Source: Holothuria scabra
Lineage: Eukaryota > Echinodermata > Holothuroidea > Aspidochirotida > Holothuriidae
Reading direction: 5' to 3'
Length of the DNA: 64,000 bases
NCBI GenBank assembly: GCA_037179385.1
Contig: CM074179.1
Coordinates: 29,084,046 to 29,148,045 of the forward strand
Under the pieces are notes generated by a model. The model searched no databases, was not told the DNA's origin, and saw only the letters and a program-made list of their open reading frames with translations. The position numbers and the translations under genes were made by a program. Numbering within the stretch: the stretch's first letter is position 1; each line of letters begins with the position of its first letter. Positions 33,657 to 46,100 of the stretch are shown piece after piece.

Positions 33657-34604
33657 TAGCCGAATTATATGGAACGCGAAAACCGCCAGCGCATATGGCC
33701 ATGTACATATAGTTGATTGCGTTATTTCATATGGCGATGATAATACAAACGGCGTTGTTTCCTATGGAGATGTCAGTACAAACGGCTATCTACCCAGAGA
33801 TGATGACCATCTTTCAAATTTCAATGTTACTACTGAAACGGCGTTCTATCAAATAGCCACGAAGGCTCAATCGGAGGGGCGCAAATGTTGATTTGACATG
33901 CGCACAGTCTTATTCGGTTATCTGCGTGCACAATTACGCATGCATAACAGAAAAATCCATTGCGACGAGATGTCAGCGTGCGTACATTTTCAAAGCGAGT
34001 CCTGTACGCGCACGATGCATTTCTCCAAGTGCAGTCGGGGTAATTGACGAGTACTTCCGCGTGCTTGGAAAGAAAACGCAGTAGTTGATTTTGAGTTGTA
34101 AGCCCTTAAGAATGTAAACGCGTGTATAGAAGTGCGCTTGTAAAGATACCAGAAACTGACTAACTAGTAAGTTAGTGAACTTCAGACTAGTCGTTGTGCG
34201 TTAACGTTCAAATGTCCTTAAGAGGAAAGCCTCCAAAAAGCCTAAAACTGTTTCGTGTCAGTGAAATTTATTGAAGAAAAACTCTGTTTGCAAGAATTGC
34301 AACGTTTTAAAAATCACACGTATTTACACTACGGGAAGATATTAATTAACTGTAAGCTTTCAAAACGACTGATCAGTGATCAGCATTTCCGCCCCGGCCG
34401 TTAAGGCCTTCGTGAGTAGTCCCCGCGCCATTCTAAGTTTGGTATCACAAACATCTCTAGGTAGATAGCCGTTTGTACTGACATCGCACTATGCAACAAC
34501 GCCGTTTGAATTGTCATCGCCTTTTGAAATAACGCGAACGACTATATGTACATGGCCCTTTGACAGTTTGAGCTGGCGGTTTTCGCGTTCCATAGAATTA
34601 GCCT
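33657..34604. mobile_element. Large foldback element with ~150-bp arms
   Basis: 33657-33805 pairs with 34453-34604 (shared blocks TATGGAACGCGAAAACCGCC, GGCCATGTACATATAGT, ACAAACGGCTATCTACC). The arms contain two tandem 33-bp units at 33725-33790. The centre is CpG-richer than the surroundings and has no clear gene. Confidence 0.75.
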
Positions 34605-37600
34605 TGCATGGCTGTTTTGGACCTAGAAACCACTGAAAAATTTTGGACTTAAAGGGCAGGAGCAGTCATCCCAAATGGAAGAAATGTAGTGGACTGTCCA
34701 GTTTCATGATTGGCTGTTGGGAGTCATGTGACAATTTTTTTTCTCTTCAAATGTAAAAAATACCAGAAATAACTGCTTGGTTTACCTTGAATAAACATTC
34801 ATAAATACTTTTTGAGAATGCTGGCTTGTGACTGGTCAGTTACCCATGTTCTAATCCAGTGTAGAGACATAGGGTGTATGGAGAGAAACTTTTGATCAAC
34901 GTGACTATAAACACAGCTTTGCTGACACGGTATATGTAGACTTGACTACATAGTTTTAGGTCACATACAAAGCACGCATACTAGGCTAGCCCAACTACTT
35001 CATAATGGTGTCTGACGTTTTAACTAAGCAATTAAGGCTTACGACTGTAATTTTCCCCATAACTGTCCAACTTAAAATGTAAATATATTTGGTTGACCGC
35101 AATGTTGTGTGTACATTGAAACGAATAAATTAGGCCCTAACCAGAATTCAGATCTTTAATTCAGAGAATATTAAAGGAGAAGGCAACCAACGGATTTTAC
35201 ACCTATCAGCTAGTAGAGACCATAATTCTAACACATGTTCTGAAAAAAGCTAATCGAATCAGCATAGTTCCAAATTTGAATGATTTTTTCAATTATTTTT
35301 CTTCCCTAATGAATCCCCATGATGTTCGTAGCCATTTTCTGGTTTTCAAAAAATGAGGGCGCTTTAATATGACGTAAACGAGCCACATCGTAAGTTATAC
35401 GATTTCCCAGTCATTGCACATGGCGTGTACACTATTCCACAAACTGAAGGGGTGTATAAAAAGGGTCTGAGCCTTCCCAGGGGCACTTAAGTCTGTGTAC
35501 ACCCACCCTAGCCTTGAAATTATGTCTACGAGGACTAGATAGAACTGCCGACAGCTTTGGCAATCTCAAAAGATTGTTAAGAACTCACAAAGGCCTAATG
35601 AGGCTGGCGCTTATTTCGCTACAGTAAGAATTGCAAACTGCCTACCTTGTCGTTATGTTTACTCGGTCTTCTCGTCTTTGCCTCAACTAAACAAATGTCG
35701 GCAGATTAAAAATCCTCATAAGGCCTATTCTGGTATCTTTCTCAAAAACACTTCCCCGAGATACTGTTAGCTACGGAAGCCGAGAGCGGCGGTGGTGTGG
35801 AGAAAGCACGATGATTCCAAAAGGCCGTTTTGTCCATCCCATTCAAGGAAACACGTGAAAGGACACACTGGGGTAAGTGATTTGCCCCAACCACTCTAAC
35901 CACAAACGTGAAGGGATAAATCGAAGGAAAAGGGAGGGGGTACTTTAAAAGAGCATGTTTGCACATTGAAAATTATGCCACCCCTAGCAATTAAATGGTC
36001 GTGGCCGAACATTGCATGAAAAGGAGAATGTAATAGATGGCGCTGTTTCACTTTAGTTTACACCGACACGTAGGAATTCCAAATGGAACAGAGAACTCGT
36101 CATGGGATCAGATATGATGGGAGCATACTAAGTTAGTAGCTAGGCTAGTAGCTACTATCATTCTGACTTCATTATGTACTGCACGTAGCCCGGCTTAAAA
36201 CTAAAAAGATACCTTTTCAAGGGAAGTGACGATACGTAAGTATTATTCAGCCATGTGTTGAAACTTCAGTCTGGTTTCGTCAGATTGGAAAGAATAAAAT
36301 AAATTAAAAGTACATGAAGCTGTTTGAGAAAGAAACAGACAGTTAGGTTAACGTTAGGCCATGAAGGATACAGTAGCCTAACGGCCAGCTAGGCCTAGCC
36401 TAGGTGTAACGCTAGTATTTAGTAACAGTATGAATAGCCTAGGCCCAGGCTAACCCAGGCCCTACAATATTACTGTTAGGCCCAGTGTGAGATTATATTA
36501 GTTCACATAGGCTGGGCTGATATGAGCGGGAGAACTCCACCAACTGTTAATCATCAGCCATAATTAGGGCTGGGTATTCGGAATAAGTAATGATCTTGCT
36601 TAGTTTTTACATTGTCCCATCATTCATAGTTCATAGGCCTACTCATTTAGGTCTAGCCTAGTCCAGGCACCTAGTCAAGGCTCTAGGCTATATTCTTATC
36701 TTACTTATGTCTAGGCCTAACTCCTTCTTCTTAGGCAAGGAAATACATCAAGGGGCAAGGCCTAAGGGACCCTAGGCGTTGGAATTTCTAACAAACATAA
36801 CAAAATGCCTGGGTTACTGCAAAGAAATATTGGCTCTAACATCAGGCCTAGGCTAGCTTAATAGGGTTTCCGTACCCAGTCGTAGGGTTATAGGGTTACA
36901 TCCGCTTTAGAAATGAGGTGTAGGGTTAGGTACGTAAACTTGCACCGTAGTAGGGGATAGGAATAATGTTAGGGTTTAGGGAATTTATAAACGGGTCATT
37001 CCATGACTTTTTGAGGTTGAGGCATCAAACTAAGTGTGACATTCATGTCAAATTTTAAATATGGTAGATTTGATGCAAATCATTTTTTTTTTTTCTTAAA
37101 GAAACATTTTCAAAGGAAGAACCCTTGAAGAATTTCTTCATACAGCTAATACACATTACACAATATTGTTTTCATTTTTTCTCCAATGTTTCACTGTGGT
37201 AATGTTGCCTATGCAACGAAGACACCGGGTGTTACAGACCTCCAGTACAAACAGGTTGACCTACAGTAACCATAATCTAACTTGGCAACACGTCATCAAT
37301 ATTAACAAATTCTGTAGCTCATGTTTTATGTGTTCCATGAGAAAAAAGATAAATGGCCTACCAAATCAATTTTTGTGGGAAGACAACTACATAGTATGTA
37401 TGCAACAAGTCTACCTATGCAACATGTTGACACCATGAAAATACTCGCAACTTTCACGATCTGAGCAGGAAGGAAGTGCACCCTAATCTAAGGTTTTAAA
37501 TACTGTACCTACGCAACAGTTGACACCATACATAAATTTCATCTGTATAGGCATTTATATACTTTGATTCTACAGCCTAGATTCTTTATTTACCATGGTA

Positions 37601-38065
37601 ATGTAACTTGTCAAGTCCTTTTGCTGTTGGAGTGGGTGTGGTAGTAAGAGAATTTCAGTGGCAAATCATGTGAAGCAAAAATACTTATGCAACAAAATGA
37701 CACCGTGCATTGCGTAGGTATGATCAATTTTATTCAAACACTGAGAAAAAAGTTGGTTCCATTGTAACTGTCTGGTAATAACAAGTTGTTGTATCACCTG
37801 TGTTTTGCAAATGCCTGGATTAGTCAAGGTAAAATTACATCTGTAAAGGGAATGGGAAGGGCCTAATTTCTGGAACATTTTATGTCACAATTTTTTCAAC
37901 AATTTTTCATGTGACACCACCAAAAAATAGGGAAAAACGCAAAAATTCATGGGGGTATGTCAGTTGTATTAAATATAAAAAACAAACGTTTCGTGCATTT
38001 CATACCAGACCAAACTTAAATCAATCATGTACAGTGTATTCACATAAGATTTAGCAAGTATTTCT
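34605..38065. other. Intergenic region with GGCCTA-rich tract and TATGCAAC/GACACC motif
   Basis: 36330-36930 is rich in AGGCCTA / CCTAGGC words. 37200-37920 holds several TATGCAAC...GACACC motif copies. 35160-35960 is moderately CpG-containing, possibly a promoter region for an unseen gene. No convincing coding exon. Confidence 0.5.
37209..37920 (+). repeat. Scattered TATGCAACA-n-TGACACC motif
   Basis: Copies at 37209-37226, 37416-37435, 37508-37530 and 37684-37707, plus halves near 37400 and 37914. Spacing is irregular (about 90-210 bp), so this is not a simple tandem repeat. Confidence 0.6.
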
Positions 38066-38374
38066 TGCAGGTTATACATGGATATTGGTTTTGACCCAAC
38101 CCTTTGGAATTACCCAAATGCAAGTGCATACCTAGGCCTACGCATAGGTATGCACATGGAGATGGTATCATATTGTATTGGGAGAGTGATTTCTTTAACA
38201 ATAATGTTTCTTTCTTCTCTTCTGGATAGGTCTTTTTTGCAAAAATTTGGAAACCAACCAAAGGATTATGATCATGTACCAGAATGTATCAGAATGACAC
38301 CTGTAAAAGTATCAGAGGTACCAAGTGATACCGTACCAAGAATAAGTCGACTGCTGGCCGCTAAATTAAATTGA
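38066..38374 (+). CDS. Weak coding candidate (last exon of an unknown gene?)
   Basis: An open stretch to TGA at 38372-38374 with plausible composition, ending DTVPRISRLLAAKLN. A GCAG acceptor-like site lies at 38067-38070. An alternative acceptor before 38230 (GGATAG) would leave only the C-terminal 48 residues. Not recognised as any family. No partner exons were identified upstream, and a donor in the matching phase was not found. Confidence 0.27.
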   Translation, partial: CRLYMDIGFDPTLWNYPNASAYLGLRIGMHMEMVSYCIGRVISLTIMFLSSLLDRSFLQKFGNQPKDYDHVPECIRMTPVKVSEVPSDTVPRISRLLAAKLN

Positions 38375-39166
38375 ATGAATTCAGTGAAATGACTGGAGTA
38401 TGATTGTGGATTTATATTGCCCAGGCAGCCAAAGGAGCGAGTGTGTAATAATTCTTTCTACAGTGCCAGGGTTTCCTTATTTCCAAAACATGTAGGACCT
38501 TTAGCTGGCATGTACATTATTGTTATTGTTCGGTCTGTCACTATACAGTAACAGCCATCACCTCTAGGCAATGGCCCAGGTTTAGAGACTCAGGATCCAA
38601 TATAAGATTCCCTTGGCCCTTCATGCAAGCAACAACAAACATCCTCAACTTTAGTGCACATCACCACGCAGTTGCCACGGTGACACCATTCTGATTGGTT
38701 CTATGCAGGTTCATCAGGACACCAGGTTCATTTTCCTGCAACCTTACCCATTCATCAGGACATCTCTGTAACATCTGGAAGCAATGGGCACATACAGTAG
38801 TTGACCAACTTTCATACCATCAAGGTATTCATACATAAATCAAGAAAGATGAAGACTGCTGTATGACAGTCAGAGAAATAGCATGAATGAACACAGGCAC
38901 TGCTGTTAATTGGAATCATATATCTTAACTCTTCTTTTGTGCTTTATTTTTGATACAAATGACTGACACTTGTTCTATTTAGTGTTTAGTTAATTCATAT
39001 TGAAAGGAAGAACACAACTGTATTCAACAGAGGTAAAACCTTCAATCTTGTACAGGTCTGTGAATGACAGCAATGAAAGATACCTTTTTTTCACATTTGG
39101 TATGTTTGTAAATTGTCTTGCTATGTTAAGGAGGAAGATGATATTGTTATTGGTAAAATCAAAAAG
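38375..39166. other. Spacer before the duplicated block
   Basis: Contains two TTCATCAGGACA words about 50 bp apart (about 38710-38765). Nothing else recognised. Confidence 0.55.
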
Positions 39167-39726
39167 TCATTATTTTTGAGGTCCAAAGAGGCTTAACTGA
39201 AAATCATGACATGTTTCTTTTTATTGTGAAGATCAGAGTTTATGTCAAGTCATAAAAGGTGAAAGGTTATGTCACTATTGGTCAAAAATTATTGTCAACA
39301 AAATACCTTCAGGTTGCAATGGATACATTTTAAAATAAATTCGATATGAAGATGCAATACAGTATGGTTAAGAAGAGGTCTCTCCAGAGGTATAGTTGCA
39401 AGAATGTCCAAAATTTTCCTCTCAGCAAGGAACCACTGAGCCTTTAGGCTTTCTGGTTTGTTTTTTACAGTCTTGATGCACATAATAATGTAGTGTGTTG
39501 TGAATTTTCCTTGTTATGTGATGTTGGAGGTTTTAACCACACAAATGATGGTGGAAACAGATTGCTTTCTCAACTTGATGATCATAAAAATTCTACCATT
39601 CTCTTATTTGGCAGTTTAATACAAATTAACTGGGTCACAAAGGACTCGAAACGCTTTACATTTAACTCATTGATACCATATGTCAAGGTAGGAATGCATG
39701 AAAATATTCAAACTTGGAACATAGAT

Positions 39727-42180
39727 GTCCCATATCAAGACAAAGGACAATATCAGTTTTTGTCCAGTTTAGAGGTCATTTGGGGTCACAAATGTCAAAG
39801 TACCTGAAACCCCATGTACATTTTACTCATAAACAGAGTATCTGAAGGTAGAAATGTCAAAGCACTCGAAACACTTATAACTCATTAACACAGTATCGGA
39901 AGGTAGAAATGCCTGGAAGGTTTGAAACTTGGTACATAGATGCTCCATATCAAGAGGAAGAATCGCATGGGTTTTGGTCAAGTTCAAAAGTCATTTGAGG
40001 TCACGGGGGGGGGGGGGGACCCCGAAAACTTGTTTACGAAATATCTCAGGGTAAGAAGCGTAGATCTATTTCAAACTTGATAGGTTGATGCAATATGATG
40101 GGAAGGAAAACATCAATTTTGGCAGAGGTCAAAGGTCATTTGGGTTCACGGGGATCGTACCCCGGAAACCTTGTCTACATGATATCTCAAGATAGAAAGC
40201 TTGGATTAATTTCAAACTTGATACAGTGATGCAGTATGGTGTGAGGAATAAACCTATTAATTTTGATAGAGTTCAAAAGTCATTAAGGGTCACAGGGGGT
40301 CAATCTCCAAAAACCTCATTTACATGATATCTCAAGGTAGGAAGCTGGGATTGATTTAAAGTGTACCTCAAGGAAAAAAATTCAAACAATTAAAGAGCAT
40401 GAAAAATGGTTTCTAACAGTCCAACTCCCATCTTCATAGGACATTTCTGAGCTGATACAAAATGGTGAAGTTTATTCACTCAATTAAAATGGTGTATTGC
40501 ACAATAATGTGTGATGTTTTTGCTGTCCTACTCAAATTACAATCTTTGTATTTCTTTGTTTTTCTGAAAGTTATTTCACCTTGTACCAGACAGCGATAGT
40601 ACTTTTACTCTCATGGGGTGGTGTACTTAATTAAGCCTGTCTCCCTGCTTAATGGAAAACAAAGCAGTTTATGTGAGTTGTGCAACAAGAAAGTCGCAAA
40701 TTATTGTGCAATGGACCAATTTGTCTTAGTGAATAAACTTAAATTTTTTATATCTCAGCTCAGGAATGTCCTATGAAGATGGGAGTTGGACTGTTATAAT
40801 TCATTCTTCATGCTCTTAGATACATTTTTTGAATTTTTTGACTTGAGGTACACTTTAAAACTTGATGTGTTGATGCATTATGATCTAAAGAAGAACCTGT
40901 TGATTTTGGTAAGGGTCAAGGGTCATTTGGAGTCACAAGGGGTCAAACCCCGAAAACCTTGTTTACAGGATATCTCAAGATAGGAAACTTGGATTAATTT
41001 TAAACTTGACATATTGTTGCTGTATGATGTATGGAAAAATCGTACCATTTTTGGTTGGGGTAAAAGTTCATTTGGGGTCACAGGGGGTGAAATCCTGAAA
41101 ACCTTGTTTACATGATATCTCCAGGTAGGAAGTTTGGATTGATTTCAAACTTGATAGGTTAATTATGATGGGAAGAAGGACCCCATCAATTTTGGTAGAG
41201 GTCAAAGTTCATCTTGGGTCACAGGGGGTCAAATTACCTTGTTTGCATGATATCTGATTTTAGGATACTTGGATTGTTGGCTTCGATAAAAAGAGAAACC
41301 TATGCATTTATGATGGTGTGTGTATGTGCATATGTGTGTGTTTGTGACACTTTGCTTGTTTACATGATATCTTGAAAAGGGAAGATCTGACAATTCTCAA
41401 ACTTGGAACACAGATACCCCAAAGTGGGAGGAAGAACCTTCTTGGTTTTGGTGGAGGTCCAAGGTCATCTGGGGTCAAACCCCGAAATCAGTGTTTACAC
41501 AATATCTCATGGTGGGAAACTTGGATTCATTTCAAAATTGATATGTTGATTCCTTATGAGATGAGGAAGAACCCTATGTATTCTGGTGGAGGTCAAAGGT
41601 CATTTGGGGTCAAACCCCAAAATCCTTGTTTACACGATATCTCAAGATAGCAAACTTGGATTAATTTCAAACTTGATATGTTCATTGTTGATGCATTATG
41701 ATGTAAGGAAAAATCGTGTTGATTTTAGTAGAGGTCAAAGGTCATTTGGGGTCACATGGGGTCAAACTCAGGAAACTTGTTAAATGATATCCCAAGATAG
41801 GAAGCTTGGATTGTTTTCAAACTTGATTTGTTGATGAAATGTGATATGAGGGTGGATCCTTTTTATTTTGGTAGAGGTCAGAGTTCACATGGGATTATCC
41901 AAGGTCAAACTTTGAAAACCAAATTTTACTTTGTATTTCAAGGTAGAAAACTAGGATAGAGTTCAAAGTTAGTATGTGGATGTGTTATGGTAGGAAGATG
42001 GCATCTGCAGTCCTTGGTGAAGTGTGATGGTCATTTGGGGTCACCAAAGGTCAAACTTGGAAAACCTTGTCAAAGGGGTATCTCAAGGTCAGAAACTTGG
42101 ATGGGGGGTGGACCCTATTAATTTTGGTAGAGGTCAAACTTTACCTGGGGTTATCAGAGAACGTGCTGTATGTATTATCA
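39727..42180 (+). repeat. DR1 tandem array, second (allelic or duplicate) copy
   Basis: Same array as at 560-3010, shifted by about 39,169 bases; a perfect DR1 motif is at 40126-40138. It is interrupted by the foldback element at 40360-40854. Confidence 0.88.
40360..40854. mobile_element. TTAA-flanked foldback MITE, family A (duplicate-block copy)
   Basis: Same insertion as 1191-1686 inside the duplicated block, one T shorter in a homopolymer. TTAA at 40356-40359 and 40855-40858. Confidence 0.9.
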
Positions 42181-42723
42181 AAACCTCAATGCATTTTTAC
42201 ATTCTGGTTGCTTTTTAGAGCGTGGGCTGAGATGCAAAATGGTGTCAATTTTGGAACCATTTCTGTCATATTTGTACAATTACTCACAATATGGGGTGAG
42301 GGGTGTGCACCTGTTGCTTAGGCCAGACTATCTGACTTTACGTGGATTACTTACATAGGTACGTGGGGTCAGTGGCCCCACCCATTATGCATTGCACGGT
42401 TTAGCAATTTAGTAATCTGAATATGTCTTAGGTGCTGTAGTGACAGCTCAGTCAGAAACAAGTAAAAATTCAAATGTTAAAGTTTGAATCCTTCAAACTT
42501 GGCAATGAGTACTGCCTAAATCTTTCAATAAGGGCTAACCTCTGACAGCTTTTTGTAAAATAGAATGGATAACTTGAAAACAATAATAAATGTTTCAATG
42601 GTGTTAACTGATATTTTATTTTATTACATTTTAGCAATTCATTTTTGTCTGAACTATTCTTTAAATGAAGGAAATTTAAGCGCAGTAGTTATTTCACTGT
42701 CTGTACCAGTCCCTGGCAAGGAC

Positions 42724-43129
42724 TAGGGGTGGGCAGCACTTTACAAATTTTGGTACCGGTATTGTAAAACACACAGAACCAGTATTGAGGCAGTACTGCT
42801 CCTCAACTCTCTGGTAGTGAAGTGGTGGGAAGGAACCCGAGCCATGCATGGCCTGCATGTTATCCTACACATTAATGCATCTGGGTGTTTGATTGGGTTC
42901 ATTACCGTGCAAGAACCTCTGCGCTAAATGTTTGTTTAATTATTTTAATCATCCACACATCCCAAGTTATTTTTATCTGTGAGTATAATGAGTACCTGTA
43001 TTTTGTTTTCAAGTACCGGTATTTTTTCAAGAACAGGTATTAGTAACACACCAAACATCTTTGGTATTATCATTACCTGTACCTCTAGTACTGGTATTAA
43101 CATTAGTACCGGTGTACCACCCAACCCTA
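42724..43129. mobile_element. hAT-like MITE with GGTACCGGTA motifs
   Basis: Perfect 8-bp target duplication GCAAGGAC (42716-42723 and 43130-43137). Termini TAGGGGTGGGCAG and, inverted, TAGGGTTGGGTGG. Inside, variants of GTACCGGTATT / GTACTGGTATT recur. 406 bp, no coding capacity. Confidence 0.87.
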
Positions 43130-43137
43130 GCAAGGAC

Positions 43138-46100
43138 TGTATTCCATTCCCAAGCAATTAAAAAAGCTTCCACATATACTTCATATTTTGGAGGGAAAGG
43201 TCAACAAAGTTTAAACTTTGTTGTTTCATACATTTAGTGGGATCCAATCCAAATTATACAGTATCTTTCACATAGAATTTGCTTTATTTGCAAGCTAACT
43301 TCCCAAGGATTCCCAGGGCTGGAAAGAGTTTTTACATAATGTTCTGTACAGAACAAGCAGAATTTCTGTCCAAATATAAGTTTTGCATTCCCTTGCAATG
43401 AACTGCCCAATATGCTGATTTTTCCAACCATGAGACCCACAGGCATGAGAATCACTGAGAATTTTGTATTTTTAGAGATTAACCAGAGTTGGTAGGTTTA
43501 AAATCTGTGGGAAGCCCCTAAATGAAGAGATGGTCTCTGATAAGACCTACTGTAGAGATCTACTGTAGTCACAGTGAAAACAACTTTTTGTGAGAGGAAT
43601 GCACTCCCTTCCCTTCATTATGGTGAGTATATAGTCCCTATTTTTGTAAGTGGAGGTCAAAGTTAATCTGTGATAACAAAATCAGTTTTTGAACATATAT
43701 ACCATTATCACACTTGAGTGATACAATAATGGTAGCCTACATGATGACATCCTACATGATGACATTATTTGAAACGGAACATTTATGTATCATGTAAACT
43801 CTAATGCTCTTTTTTCATTTCCGGTTAGAAAGCCTGTCCAGAACTGGATAGTTTTTTACTATCGAGCTGGATGGTCCGGCTAGACTGGATATCTGGTACA
43901 CCCCTAATATAATAGTAGAAGCATGGTTTAGTTCAATCATATCTGCTATACAAGCAGGTGAAGGCTTGGTTAAATTACAAACCTCCTCTGTGTATTGTTA
44001 TGTAAATTCTAAAAGGTCTTTGCTCTCTAAGTGAAATGAGAAGTTGGCTGATTCACAGGAAGGGTAAGTCAAAACAACTGTTAAATGTTGTGAGAATCTG
44101 TAAGTAGAGATCCTGTGTTTCCAAAAGTTTTATAACAAAAAGGGTGAATCACTTCCAAATTAATTCTGTTGTTGACTTCGATCAAAGGGTAGGAAGTGGG
44201 GGTATTTGTAAACCAAGGTGATGGGACAGGATGAGAAGCAAAACTTGCCTTAATTGGGGAGAAGTTCTAAGGAACTGTTTAATAACATTGTGCTGATGCA
44301 GATGGGGCTTGCTCTAATTGGGGAGAAATTCTAAGAAACTATTTGATAATATTCTGCAGATGCAGTTGAAGTCGAGTTCAGTACCCTAGTTCACTAAATG
44401 AGTGCGGTCTATGTCTCAGCCAATCAGAAAAGTTTTATATCACTCTAACCAATGAATGAATAGTTTGTTTCTCTGTGTCTAAGAGTATGGTGGAGGAAAG
44501 AAGTTGTAGAGCTGAGAAGTTAGAAATTTAGGAGGGTTCATTCAAGATCTAGAACTCAGAGAGGGAAGAAGCAAATAGACTAAGTATGTAATTCCTGTAG
44601 CTTCTGGCAATTTGGGCTATTTTCAGGAGGGAAAGGTGAATTTTAGGGAGAATTCTTCGGTGAGCATATTTTCATTTCAGTACTCCAAGAGAATATGACA
44701 CAGGGACTAACATGTCTCACTCTGGCCTGGTAAGATTGAATTTTATAGCTCTTTGTTTGGGACAAATTTGTGAGCTCAGCATAGCAGAGCAATGCTCAGT
44801 TTACTTTTAAAGGGGGACTTTCAGCTTTGGAACTTTGGCTAAATTGGAAACCAAAACCAGTGACTTTAATACATCTGTGATGGGGAAGCTTTTAATGCAT
44901 GGCAGTCAAAATGATTATGAGTTTATCTGAAGCTCTAAGGATATAATTGGGGTCATAAATTCAGGCAAAGGCGTGAAGGGAACTAGATTCACTGGGTGTT
45001 CTGCAACCAAGAAGAAGAAGAAGCTGGTGAAGATTTTGATTCTTGAATGGCAGCTTGAATAAAAGAAGTGACTGGTAACTTAAAATACTTGTTCTTGGTT
45101 TATTTGAGTCACAATGTGTCATGTTTAGTTTTAGTTTTGGCAGCTGCAAGGGGTTACCAGAATACCTCCACACCTCACCATAACTCTACTACCCCTATCC
45201 CAGGACTTAACCAGGAGCACCTGAAACCCCCCCCCCCCCACATTCGTCGAAAATTGAAGGAAGACTTGGAAGCCGGTGACTCAACAGTATACTTCCTTAC
45301 ATAAACAGCATTCAGAGATACAGTATAGCTCTTGTCCATAAATGCCTCCTCTGCGATGAAATACGTGTGTATTTGAATGTCTAATTGGGCTTTTCTCCAA
45401 TGATGCAGTGTGGGCTTTTTTATTTTTTTATTTTTTTTGTTCCCTTTGTGAAAAAAGGATTAACAAGTAAATGAAAATTTACAGTCCACTTTTCGCACAT
45501 CACAGGCATTGAGGAGTGGGCAGAGTGTAAAATCGACATTTCTAAATGGGGCGATTGCGGATGCGCCCTACCCCATTAAAAAATTTCTGCTTTTCAAAGA
45601 GGGCTGAGATGTAAAATGGTGCCTTCCAATGCCCAATTTGAAGGAAGCTATGTTTAAAAATAGAAATATTGCAGGGTGTGATTGTGTTGTGATCATGTGT
45701 AAACTGGGGTATATGTTCTATTGTGTTTAGAAAATTTTTGCTTTTTGGATCAATGATAAGAGAAACCAAGGCATTTATGACAGTGTGTATATGTTGATTT
45801 TGGTATGTTTGTGATGCTTTCCCCCTTTTAAAAAGAATAGTCCAGAACCAAATTTATTTTGTGAAAGAGGAACATATTCTATGCATGCATTCTGGTGACA
45901 GTTATATTAATGATATTACTTTAGAAACTGAAGTTGACACCCTTGCCATAAAGAGTGATCTAAAAGCAATCAACTGTGATGTCATGGATTCGCATTGTTG
46001 GCCAATGTTTTGTTTTTCTTTACTTTTTCATCCTATTACAGTAGTTTGACCTTGAATTGATTAGAAATGCTATCTTGCCTCTTTGACATGTAAAATTTTT

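Larger units (their letters stand above)
39167..42334 (+). repeat. Second copy of the 3.17-kb block at 1-3167
   Basis: Same content as 1-3167 but continuous with unique sequence on both sides, so this is probably the properly placed copy. It includes the DR1 tandem array and the TTAA foldback element at 40360-40854. Confidence 0.95.

Noticed and set aside
44080..45110. Possible solo LTR (TG start, AATAAA near 45057, a TGGCAGC word after it)
   Set aside because: No matching terminal or target duplication found, and no retroelement frames nearby.
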